Source: Temnothorax longispinosus (Eukaryota; Arthropoda; Insecta; Hymenoptera; Formicidae). From it: a stretch of DNA of 64,000 bases. The stretch is from positions 18,260,600 through 18,324,599 of the forward strand of contig NC_092363.1 of the NCBI RefSeq assembly GCF_030848805.1, in the 5' to 3' direction. The first letter of the stretch is position 1. Each line of letters starts with the position of its first letter. The notes under the pieces were generated by a model. The model worked only from the letters and a program-made list of their open reading frames with translations. It searched no databases and had not been told where the DNA came from. The translations under genes and the position numbers were made by a program. Positions 11,001-22,114 of the stretch are shown here, in pieces.

Positions 11001-14000
11001 CCCGCGGCCGGCCGAGCGTCACGCGACTCCCCGGCAGGCACATTGATTGTTCATTTGCCTACGCCACTCCGGAATCGAACGCACCCATGCTGTTTGCTCT
11101 GTATCAGATCTGTCAAGATATCTATCAGTATTTGAACGCTGACTTTAATCACGTGGTGGTGCTATATTGTAATGTGAGTATGTCGCAATTCAAATCGCGC
11201 GATCAAACGTTCACTAAGTGACGGCTCGATTATCCTGCTGATTTGTCTTTCCAGGACGGGTATCGGGCGAGCGCCACAGTGGCATGCACTCTATTGATCT
11301 ACAGCAGAGCCCTGACCACTGTCGAGGAGGCGATCGCTCTGTTCACGACGAGACGCTGTCAGCCGCCACATCTACAACCCTCGGAATTGCGCAGTATTAA
11401 TTACATGAGTATGCTCAGTGGCGGCCGGCCTCCGCACACGAAGCCGTTGGTCCTCCGTTCCATTGTCGTACAACCGGTGCCGTTGTTCACCAGAGCGAAA
11501 GACGGTTGCCGGCCGTACATAGAGATCTACAGTAACGGCGCGCTGGTCTTCACGACGAAGAAGGCCAACTACGAGGAAATGAAGCTGTTTGGAATAATGG
11601 AGGGCAAGGTCTGTCTGATTCTGGGAGACGCGGCCGTGCGCGGTGACGTCACTCTAGTGATAAACCACGCCAGGCAGCAGCTCGGCCGTGTTATCGGCAT
11701 TAAAATCGCTTCCCTGCACTTCCATACTGGCTACGTGCCCATCACCGAGAGCGCCTTGACGTTCGAAAAACGCGACTTGGACGATGCTCCCGAGATTGGC
11801 GGCAAGTTCCGCGTTGTGCTGAATGTCATGATAGGTGAGGAAAATTCGAAATTGTCGAGGGTGCCGTCGCCGTGGGAAGCGGAAACGTGTGTCAAGCCCG
11901 TGCCGGGTCCGCTGTTTGGTTCAACGCTGGAAATGGAGGAAACTCTGGAGAACTTTAGGACATCTCATGAGGAAGAGGTAGAATATTATTATTATTTTAA
12001 TTATTTATTAGATATACAATTATTTTGTATTTTTAGCGTTAAAGAATAGGAAAATGTTGGAAAGTTGATTAATAATCGATAATAATTGACATTATTGCAG
12101 ATTCAGAAAGTACCGTTGAATGAAACCGACAAGATTTCACAACACGAAGCAGTACCTCAACAGCCGGAACAGCCGAAAGAGGAAGAGCCAAGCAAGATCG
12201 AAGAGAACAGCTTTCAGGAGGCTGATTTGTTGAATCTCGGCATGCCGGTCAATACCAATAATACCTCAAATACTCCCGCCGCCGCGGCGGCAAATCCAGG
12301 ATTAGATATATTTTCTAGTTCTAGTCAGAACGAAAGCGATCTCTTGGGCGGTTTCGGCGTGTCGGCGCCGCAGACCGAGGCCGCCAATTCGATACCCTTA
12401 ATTAACAATAACGCCCCGACTGACTTACTGTTCGGACACGACAGTTCCGCGACGAGGAGCAACATCACACCCAGCAACAGCAATCTGAACATGAATGATC
12501 TGTTTTTCGGACAGAGTCAGACAACGTCGAGCAACGTCAAGGAAGTCAACGATCTGCTGTTCGATCCGCTGGGCGGAAACGCCTCGAGCAATCTTCTCGG
12601 CAACAGCACGAACCCGAATACCGCGAAGTGTCCAAATCCCGAGGAAAATTTCCCGCGAAATGCCAGCGTGCCGAACTTCGCCGCTCAAGCTAACAAGGAT
12701 CCATTTGCCAATTTGGCCGGATCATTGGGCGCCGGTCTTGCAGGTAGCTGGAACGGCACGCCGAGGAACTCGAATACCCCGCAGTCGGCGAGTCCGGCGC
12801 CTGCAAGTACGCCGATCCATTCCAGCCCGAACGCAATGCACAAATCCAACGCGGCGACAAACGAGGCCAATGGCGCGGGTAGCGGCACCTCGGACGCGTT
12901 TGGCGGTAAATCGAAGGAGAAGAGCGGCGATGCGTTCGAGGATCTGCTTGGTAGCCAGGGATACAACTTCTTCAGCTCGCGCAAAGCGGACAAGGACAGC
13001 CCGAAGACAATAAATCAGATGCGAAAGGTGGAAGCGGCCAAATCGATGGATCCCGACAGGATGAAAATTGCTGAGTGGACGGAGGGTAAGAAAGGAAATT
13101 TGCGGGCTCTGCTTTGCTCGTTACACACGGTCCTATGGCCGGAGGCTGAGAGGTGGCAGCGTTGCGAAATGCATCAATTGGTCACGGCTGCGGACGTCAA
13201 GAAGGCTTACAGAAAAGCTTGCTTAGCTGTACATCCGGATAAGGTACTTGAATCTCATCGAATATCGTTGTTTACATAATCTTTTTTTATTTTTTCGCGT
13301 AAATGTTATCATTTTTTAAATTATTCATGAAATATTAACGTCTTTTAATTTTCCAATAGATGTATAGATAACAATCAATAATAGCAGTAATCGCAGTAAT
13401 GTATCCATCATAATTATTAATCTGCATTTTTTACTGCTGATGAAATCGATATTACTAAATATTAAATAATACAAGTGTATTTTTAATGTATCTTAACTTT
13501 ATCACTTATTAATTAGCATTTAAATATTAACCCTCGAAAGCCACACTGGGGTCTCAGGGACCCCAACAAAATTTTAAACTACGTTTAAAACTATCATTTA
13601 TATTTTTTAACGCGCTCATTTGTATTTTTTGGTAATGATTTTTTTACAAATTCTGATTTTACCATCATAATTCTCAGAAAATTTACGATCAATTGAAAAT
13701 GGAAAAGAAAATTACAATACATTGAATTTTTCGAAATTTATGAGCGAAAAATGGTTGGGGTTCTCCAGATCCTCTACTGTGGCCTGCGAGGGTCAATGTT
13801 ATAACAGAGCAGCGCGTAAATATTAAGCCGGCGACGAGAAAAATCAATGTAGTTATACAATGTAAATATACATTGGATAATTATCTTGCTATTTAAACAA
13901 TTCATTTTGTAAAAGTAGTTTTTAATTAAAAAAAAAATTCAACGTATCTCTTTTTGTGTTGCAGCAAGCGGGCACAGCAAATGAGAATATAGCAAAGTTG

Positions 14001-14072
14001 ATTTTCATGGAGCTGAACAATGCGTGGAGCACGTTCGAGAATGATGCGTCGCAGCAAAATCTATTTAGCTAA
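8063..14072 (+). CDS. aux: Auxilin / cyclin-G-associated kinase (clathrin-uncoating co-chaperone)
   Basis: Auxilin/GAK recruits Hsc70 to clathrin-coated vesicles and drives uncoating; insects have one kinase-containing form. Seven exons join in phase to 1180 residues: 8063-8186, 9443-9504, 9582-10167, 10377-11173, 11255-11977, 12101-13243, 13965-14072. The NAK-family kinase domain comes first, with the glycine loop EGGWALVFAVED, lysine in EYALK (about K62), HRDIKLEN (163 onward), DFG (183-185) and APE (YRAPEMMD). A proline-rich linker leads to the PTEN-like phosphatase/C2 region (from about DASYLTSRILVMPYP). Next is a Ser/Asn-rich clathrin/AP2-binding region with repeated DLL, DLF and NLL motifs. 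A C-terminal J domain has AVHPDK at about 1142. The last intron (13244-13964) carries a piggyBac-like miniature element. The short first exon and phase-1 junction GAG-G/GT-GGA fix the start. Confidence 0.96.
13531..13792. mobile_element. piggyBac-like MITE in auxilin intron 6
   Basis: The left end ccctcgaaagccacact and the right end, whose reverse complement begins gaccctcgcaggccaca, form imperfect terminal inverted repeats that also share the inner motif accccaac. The left flank is TTAA (13527-13530) and the right flank TCAA, which fits a decayed TTAA target duplication as used by piggyBac. It is about 262 bp with no ORF, so it would depend on a transposase elsewhere. Confidence 0.65.
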
Positions 14073-14242
14073 TTTTAATGATCGTTATCCGTTATCGAGA
14101 ACCTGTCTCTGTAATTAATTTAGTTCCTAGCGGAAAGGGGAGCTAAGGGTGGGGCGGAGATCTCGTTATCTGTGGGATAACTGCATCCATGTAACTACAT
14201 TCCGACTATGTTATTTTAGCTGTAGAGAGAAAGACAGGGTGC

Positions 14243-14294
<52 letters not shown>

Positions 14295-16577
14295 GAGAGA
14301 GAAAGTAAAGTCTTCGGAGGCGGCAGCGAGTTCGGCGAAGCAGTGCTTCGGGACGCGTCTCCTTATTGTTTCAACGCCTTGTAAACCTAGTTAAAATGCC
14401 CTCAATTATGGCAGTGCGACGTAACGTATATGTATATAACGCAAATGTACATTAAAAAGAAGATCCCAAATATACGAAGCTATTTTCGGCCGAAAAGAAC
14501 TTTGCACTATTGTCCACTGAAGATTCGAGGATTGCTGTAGAGGTATTCCGTACGATATTTACAATTTTACTTTATTTTACCTACGAAAAATAACGATGAT
14601 ATCAAATTGATATAATTATTTTTTTTTTGTTAAGAAATTTATAGAATCATCGTATGCGGCGTATTATGTTATAATTGTTTTAATTGTGCAATTTTACTTT
14701 CTTTAATTTAAAACACGGAATACCGTTACTGGTAACGACGGCCAGTAAAGAAAGAATTTTTTAATGGAATGCGTTTTTTAATATATTTAATTTATGATTT
14801 ATGATTAATAAAAATTATTTTTATTAATAACTTAATAGAAATATGAAATATTATATAAAAGAAACTTAAGACTATACAATTGATACAACTCATCTCCAAA
14901 CTTCGATGTGAATAATTTCGGTTTTTCTTTCAATGCACAGAGTGCCTCAACATTTTTTCGTTTTAATTTTAACAAAGAGATTCTTTGATTAAATCAAAAA
15001 GAACTTTTCTCAAGTAAACTTAAAGGTCATTGTTGCAACTTCTTAGCTTCTTGTAACTTTTGAACTAAAGTTCCCAAGAAGCAAAGTTCAATTGTACTTT
15101 AATGACATAATAATAAGTATATTTAGTTGCTTGCAGTTCTCGAAAATGTAGTTTGAGAACATTTTATTTTACTTTTGAAATCGAAAAAGTTGTGCGGACT
15201 AACAGTGAAATAAAAACCGACTATCTCTTTACATTCCCAAAGTTCCCAGTGTTGAACCCCTCAAGTCTTGATTTATATTATTTTTATTTTTCAGCTCTTG
15301 CATATAACGTACTATCTTCAATCATCAATCTCTTACAACAATTCGAAATTGTTATTTTCTCCAGTTATATCGCTCAAGAAGGGACGCGAGTTGTCCCAAG
15401 AGTACGAAATCAGGTCACGACTTCCGGGACACTTCGTATTAGGAGGAGCTCAAGAAATCCGTTCTTTTTTTAATTCATAGGACATTGTGAGAGACATTTA
15501 TAACGGGCGTCAGCAAAATCTACGAGTGTTAGTGGCATTGTCAGAGAGAGAGAGAGAGAGAGAGAGAGCCGCCGATACACGTACATACGCGTACATACTT
15601 ACACGTATATACTAAGGGAAGACAGGCGCAATACATGTGGAGTATGCCACGAGCGCGCTCGTGTGGACCACGGGATGCTACAGGGGTGAAATTTAAAGGG
15701 AGGGGCTGCTCTCGCGAAAATGGCCGTTACGCACGGGGTAGATTGTCCGGGGGTGGACAAGTGACGGGTGGCTGATCGTCCGTGTCCTCCGCAGTCCGCA
15801 CCGACCAATTGACCGAGTGCCTCGCGACGGATTGACACGGTTTACCCGACATCGACAGCTATTATGCGGCGGTGGCCAAAAAGCGATCCCTGCTCTGCTC
15901 TTCTTAAACCCCCACCGGACGCGCGACCTTCCATCCCTTCCGTCAAGAGGTAAGGTCGTCTCTGTTTTGTGCATCCTCCGAAACGCGTATACGGATCACA
16001 CAGTTTTTAGAATGTGATTTAGAATCTCTCCCGTTCGTAAGTGCGCGCACTGTCGTGACGCGAAATTATGTGCCTGTTTGTGCCGAGAATGTTATCTTGA
16101 TATCTGCAAAAAAGAAAGTGGAACAGGGTAACTCTATCCCTGGCAGGTGAAAGATACTGTTAGAAATTTTTTTACATATCAGTTGTTGATATTAACAAAT
16201 TATTGGTTGAATTCGCGATTTTTTCGTAGTACGTACGAAGGTGGAGTATTTTTTTTTTTACATATATTTATAACACAGTACGAGATATATAATTGCAAGT
16301 ATCTTGTGCTGGAAGAATTTTTCACGAAGTATAATTTAATGATTTGAGATCAATTATACATCGTGCGCACGATAATATTAGCAGAATGCTGACAAATATT
16401 TGTTAGTAGAGGCTTATCCGCCACACATGTATCAATGACATGTTAATGACATACATTTAAAGTAATATTTCTGAATAAAAATATTGTCTCTTACAGATTA
16501 GGCCCACGCTTCAGCAATGTATATCAAAAAAGCTAAATAGAAAAAGAGGAAGGGGAGAATAAGGAAAACTGAGGAAG
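14073..16577. other. Auxilin 3' UTR and GluN3-like 5' UTR region
   Basis: After the auxilin stop comes a likely 3' UTR with a long (GA)n tract (14246-14289). The AT-rich middle shows nothing recognisable. From about 15540 the DNA turns GC-rich with a second (GA)n tract (about 15543-15568). A good donor, aagag/gtaagg at 15949/15950, and a good acceptor, ctcttacag before 16497, suggest a non-coding first exon ending at 15949 spliced to 16497, 81 nt upstream of the receptor start codon. These UTR exons are inferred from splice consensus only. Confidence 0.5.
14246..14289. repeat. (GA)n microsatellite
   Basis: A continuous GA dinucleotide tract of about 44 bases, in the probable auxilin 3' UTR. 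Insect GAGA-binding proteins can use such tracts, but no function is shown. Confidence 0.95.
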
Positions 16578-19500
16578 ATGCCTGGCTCTTATACTGGAGT
16601 TGTAATCCTCCTCTTGTTAGGGACTTCTGTGTCAGTGTCCGGTACCGCGGACGCTGCCAAGTCTCTGAGAGCGGCGAAGGCCAGGCTCAGATCGTCTTAC
16701 GCATCGTGGCGGATAGTGGTATGTTTCACTCAGCCTCAGACCTCTTTCAAGGCAGACGTACAGAAAGTATGGGAGCAAGCGAGACTGGAATCTTTTCACG
16801 CGGACATGGATGTGTCATATATAGAAACAAGGACGACACCCGTGACGACGAATTCCTTGTTATACCCCTTGTCAATGTTAAACAAATTTTGTACAGACAT
16901 CGAAGGCGGAAAGACAGTATTAAGCCTTATTATAGGGGGAGGATCGGCAGCCAGATTTCTTGTTACGGCTGCTGCCGCCTTGAATCTTCCAGCTCTGTGG
17001 TTACCGTTTACACACAGAGACTTTCTTCGCCAGGTATGTATGTATCTACGTTTACGAACTCGTGTATAGTCGCTCGTATAGTTAATTTTACAAAAAAGAA
17101 AAAGCTATATTTTTCCTTATTTACACGATAGCAATTATCAAATTCGACGGCGCGCAGAACGATCCGATTACATAATTGTATGATGTTTTGTGCAATGCAA
17201 AAATGTGAATTATTTTTCGTTTACAGGGAAATCTCGGCCGGTTTGAGAACCGCATAGGTTCGAGCCCCAAAGAGGTCGGAGCAGCAGCCGCCGCCTTAAT
17301 GCATCGGGCTAACTGGCATGCGTTCACCCTCCTCATCGATACTACTCTCCTGCCCGTCACTAATCTTCTACAAACGAATCCACCGACATTGACACCTCGC
17401 TCGATCATACACCTTCCGACGAATGACAGAACTCTGAGATTGAGGCTGAGGCGGGTAGCCGAAGAGAGCGGCAGCGGTGGAGTCGTGGTGATGGCCTGCG
17501 ATTTGAGCAACGCCCGGAAGATCCTCGGTGCGGCCAACAAGTTTGAGATGCTCTCGGGCAGATTCTTGTGGCTCTGGCTGGATCTTAAGGCGGAGCTGCG
17601 ACCAAACGAGCCCAACATCATCAGTTCGCACCTTCTTCACAGTTCGCGTGTCGCCGTTGCGGCCAACGAGAACTCACCGTTGTTTGAGCGAACGACGAAT
17701 CTCGCTTCGGACGACAAACCATTGCCGCCGCTGAATCCGCTGCCGAGCCTAGCCAACGACATACATCGGTTGCAAGAATATAGGTGGCGAGATGAGAAGA
17801 TCGTGACCAAGCGGGAGGACAAGGGCTTCAATTTTGACGACGAAGAGGAGGTCGGGAGACTCGCGAGTGACAAGGAGCTCAATTCCAAGAGTTTTATGCC
17901 GATCGGGATGCTTGCGCTCAGGCCGTCCGGTATCAGGATCATGGATGGCGACACCATACTGACCAGAATACTGAGAGAGACCTCGCAAGCATTGGACGAG
18001 ACCTTCCTGGAAACAAAGACGAGATTGAGTCGTATGCGCGATCTGCAGCTCAGAGAGCACTTCGTACCGGAATGCTTCCCGGAACGTAATGCTAAGTTTA
18101 TGACGAGCGACGCGAGGGAGAACGTATCCGCGACCTTGACGAGTAAACTGAGGAAATCCATGGGACAAATTTCTAAGGACAAGGCAGAGTTTCAGTTGCT
18201 GAATTTGCAAGCCGTCAGGTTTCCCGGGAATAAGACTCAATTGAGGTTCGACTCGATCTTAAGATAATCATATCTATTGCTAAAAGGTGGAATAATCGAT
18301 GTAATCAATGTTTAACAGGTGGACCAAGGTCGGCACTATCAAGGGAGGCAGGGAAGTCCGTTTGGATACCATAATCTGGCCGGGCGGCGGCATCATGCCG
18401 GCGTATCTCGAGCAGGGCGGCGAGCAGATCGGGATGCCAATTTATAGCATCGTGACCGCGCTGGCGTCGCCGTTCACCATGATCACACATCTGCAAGAGG
18501 GTTTCTGTCTGCGCGGTCTCACTTGTCGACAGGGTAATACCGTGGTGTGCTGCTACGGCCTGAGTATAGACCTGCTAACTGTGGTCGCGCGCGAGCTCGG
18601 TTTTCGTTTTAATCTGTACCTGGTGGAGGACGGGCTATTTGGGAAACGGAACAACCGGAACGGCACGTGGAACGGCGTGATGGGCGAGCTGGTGTCCGGT
18701 CGAGCGCAGATGTCGTTCGCGGCCTTGAGCGTGTCCACCCATCGTGCTGAAGTGGTGGACTTCACCACGCCGTACTACTTCAGCGGCGTGAGCTTAGTCA
18801 CGGCGCCGCAGCTACGTTCCGAGATACCGCTGCTCGCGTTTCTGTTCCCGTTCAGCACAGAGCTGTGGATTGCCGTGTTCACGTCGCTAAACTTCACCGC
18901 GATCGCCGTCGCGCTCTACGAATGGTTCAGCCCGTTCGGCCTGAATCCCTGGGGCAGGCAGCGCAGCAAGAACTTCTCCATCGCCTCCGCGCTGTGGGTG
19001 ATGTGGGGCCTTCTGTGCGGCCACCTCGTGGCCTTCAAGGCGCCAAAGTCTTGGCCTAACAAGTTCCTTATCAACATTTGGGGCGGCTTCTCCGTCATCT
19101 TCGTGGCCTCGTACACGGCAAACATAGCCGCCCTTATCGCCGGTCTCTTTTTTCATTCTTCAGTGAGCAATTACCATGATAAAAGCGTGAGTATCTCGGC
19201 TCTTTATAAATACGCGATTGTTTACAAACGAGTTTATGTAAGAAAAAATAAACGGGAAAAACTGAAAGCTTCGCGATATATTAAGTCTGTTTCATTATAA
19301 TTATTTATAAAATTAAATATGTCTCAATTGGAGACACTGTGTTCACTGGGATTATTATTTAATATGTTTATGGACAAAACAATTTTGAATAGAGTTTAAA
19401 TGCAAAAGAAAATATTTATTTTGTTCCTATCTAATTTTCGGGCATGGATTTAAGACTTTTGAATGCATTATATTACAGCTGTTGGCACAAAGAGTTGGTG

Positions 19501-22114
19501 CACCGAGAGCTTCCGCGGCCGAGTATTACGTGCAAAGAGCGAATCCGCAATTATGGTCCCACATGGCTCGATATTCCTTGTCGGACGTCGCCGAGGGCGT
19601 GGAAAAATTGAGAAACGGCAGCCTAGACATTCTGATTGCGGACACACCGATTCTGGATTATTATCGGGCGACCGACGACGGTTGCCGCTTGCAGAAGATC
19701 GGTGATACCATCAACGAGGACACTTACGCAATCGCGCTTACGAGAGGACACCCCCTGAAGGAGAGCATATCGAAAATTATAGCAAATTTCACAAGTAACG
19801 GTCTACTCGACATTCTGCAGGAAAAATGGTGAGCGATGCGCAAAAATAAGTGCAAAAATTGGATAATCGATATCGGTTCGCGTGCGGACTTTCTTTTTAT
19901 TTGCGTGATAACGGGAGCGTGATAATTACGTTAGACGAAAATACATTAAGTGATAAATAAAGTCCGACGCGCAGAATATGTGAACTGTTCGAGAAAAATA
20001 TAAGCATAAGTGTGTTATTTATCTTATTAAAAATTCATCATCTCATATAAAATCAATTTATTTGGACAATAACATGGTCTTAAACGTTTTATTAAATACA
20101 TTAAATATTATATAAAATGAATATTATATATATTAGTTCTGTATACTTTATACATTTTCATCAATATGGTTAGAAAAAAAAAGTATTAAAATCAGTGAGG
20201 TAAACACTTTATATAAAGCGAGCTAATTCCAGGTATGGCGAATTACCTTGTCTGAGCGATCGACCAGGGATAGGCGCAATAGATGCCGAGCCAGGTGGTC
20301 AACCCAGGCCGCTAGGAGTCGCGTCCGTGGCCGGGGTTTTTTGCCTGCTCGGGATGGGTGTGGTGCTCGGTACCATAATACTCATAGGAGAACATCTCTT
20401 CTACAAGTACACGCTGCCGCGATTGCGGCACAGACCGGAGGATTCCATCTGGCGCAGCCGTAACGTCATGTTCTTCTCGCAGAAGTTGTACAGGTTTATC
20501 AACTGCGTGGAGCTGGTCTCGCCGCATCATGCCGCCCGCGAATTGGTGCACACGGTGCGACAGGGCCAGATCGCGTCGCTCTTTCAGAAGAGTGTCAAAC
20601 GAGTGCGTGTCTTCGATTTTCTAAATGGCCCACAAGTTCGCGAACGAAATCTTGATAGAAGCATTTTAAAATAAATACCGAAAAGCTTCGAAACATATAA
20701 TAATATAATATAAATTGTTTAAAAATAGAAATTTGTGTTTACTTGAAAATTCATATTTGCGAACTTATGGACAGTACGCTCACTTTGATTTCTAAATATC
20801 TACAACGTTTCCATGTTCCAGAAGGAACATGAACAACGTCGCAGACGTAAGAGCAAAGCACAGTTCTTCGAGATGATTCAAGAAATCCGAAGGTAAGGGA
20901 ATGCAATATTCAAGTTTATTAAACGAAACAATTTTTCCCTGTGCCGATAAACTATTATTACCAAAATATGACAAACAGATGTAAAAATAAAAAATTTGAT
21001 AATTATTTATTATAAAAAAACCCAATATTTTTTTCATGATCAATCACATCAAAATAATAGAAAAGAGTATCAGAAACTAGTGCAGCAAAACTACTAAATA
21101 TTCAATTATCTCTCTTTCAGAGTACAACAAGAAGAGAAGATCGAGACAGTACCCGAGGAGCCTGATGCCACCAAGACGGTGAAAAAGGACGAGAAGCTCG
21201 GAAAAGGTAGAGAGAGGAGTCGCAGCAAGAGCCCGCTGATGCCTCGAAGCCCTAAGCGATCGGAGAAAAGCAGGAGTTCAACGAATCTGTCGGCGTCTCG
21301 CCTCGGATTGTCGCCGGTGAGTCTCGACGCGCCGATGAAGCCGCGCGAGTTCACGCTCAGCAGCACCAATTTGCGCGCGAGGAGCCCGCTGGAGACGGTA
21401 GGCCGTAGATTGAGCCATGGGGACGGCGGTTCGCCGCCGCCGCATCTCGGCTCCTTCGGCGGCAGTGCCAATCTGCGGCCGTTAGCACCTACCAGGAGCG
21501 ACTCGACCGGCGGTGGCACGCCGACCGTTCGTCGTGATTCCGCCGCCGGGGGTGGTGGCGTGCCGACGCCGAGATACTCTCGCAGCCCGGCCAAGCGAGG
21601 CCAGTCCTTCCCGGTGTTCGCCACTCTGAGACCGCCGCACTCGGCCGGCTACCAGGTGTCCAGAAGCCCACTGTTGTCGCCGAACAGCGAGCTCACGTCC
21701 GCCATCGGGAGGAAACTGTCGCGCGAGTGGGGCTCCGGGACTATCGACCTCACCAGGTCGTCAGAGGCTATAGGCAGCGGTAGTGGCGGCGGGGGTGGTG
21801 GTGGTGGTGGTGGTGGTAGTCGTGGTTCAACGTATACCTTGAATCAGGAAATGACGCTTTCTTTGAGCCGTTCCCCGGGCGAGGAGAAGGCCCAAGAGGA
21901 AGCGTTACTGCCAATCAAGAAGCCCATACGGCGCGCCAGGAGTCACGAGAATCGCGACAACAGTAAGCTGATGGTGGACCTGCCGTCGCCGAGATTGACC
22001 CAGCCTGTGGTGGGCGGCCAGTGTGTCAGCGAGCGAACCAAGAAGCAGCTGGACTCCGAGCTGAAGGCCATCTTAACTGCCAGGGCCCACCATCGCGACC
22101 TGCATCCCCCTTGA
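16578..22114 (+). CDS. NMDA-type ionotropic glutamate receptor subunit, GluN3-like
   Basis: A ligand-gated cation-channel subunit of the NMDA class. Seven exons join in phase to about 1375 residues: 16578-17033, 17227-18245, 18319-19186, 19479-19828, 20233-20602, 20822-20892, 21121-22114. A signal peptide (GVVILLLLGTSVSVSG) starts the protein, followed by the amino-terminal domain. WTKVGTIKGG and IIWPGG mark the NMDA-type entry to lobe S1. The ligand-contacting arginine is in STHRAEVVDF (about R634) and the S2 aspartate in LIADTPILDYY (about D836). M1, the pore loop, M3 with SYTANIAAL (about 756) and M4 (GMGVVLGTIILIGEHLFY) are all present. The pore selectivity position is glycine in GLLCGHLV (about G726), as in vertebrate GluN3, not Asn. 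The cytoplasmic tail is long, basic and Ser/Arg/Gly-rich. Exon 2 might instead end at 18217, which would drop ten residues. GluN3 type is inferred from the pore. Confidence 0.9.

Noticed and set aside
15000..15135. Possible inverted repeat with gcttcttg and gtcatt motifs
   Set aside because: Pairing breaks every few bases, so it is not distinguishable from chance in AT-rich DNA.
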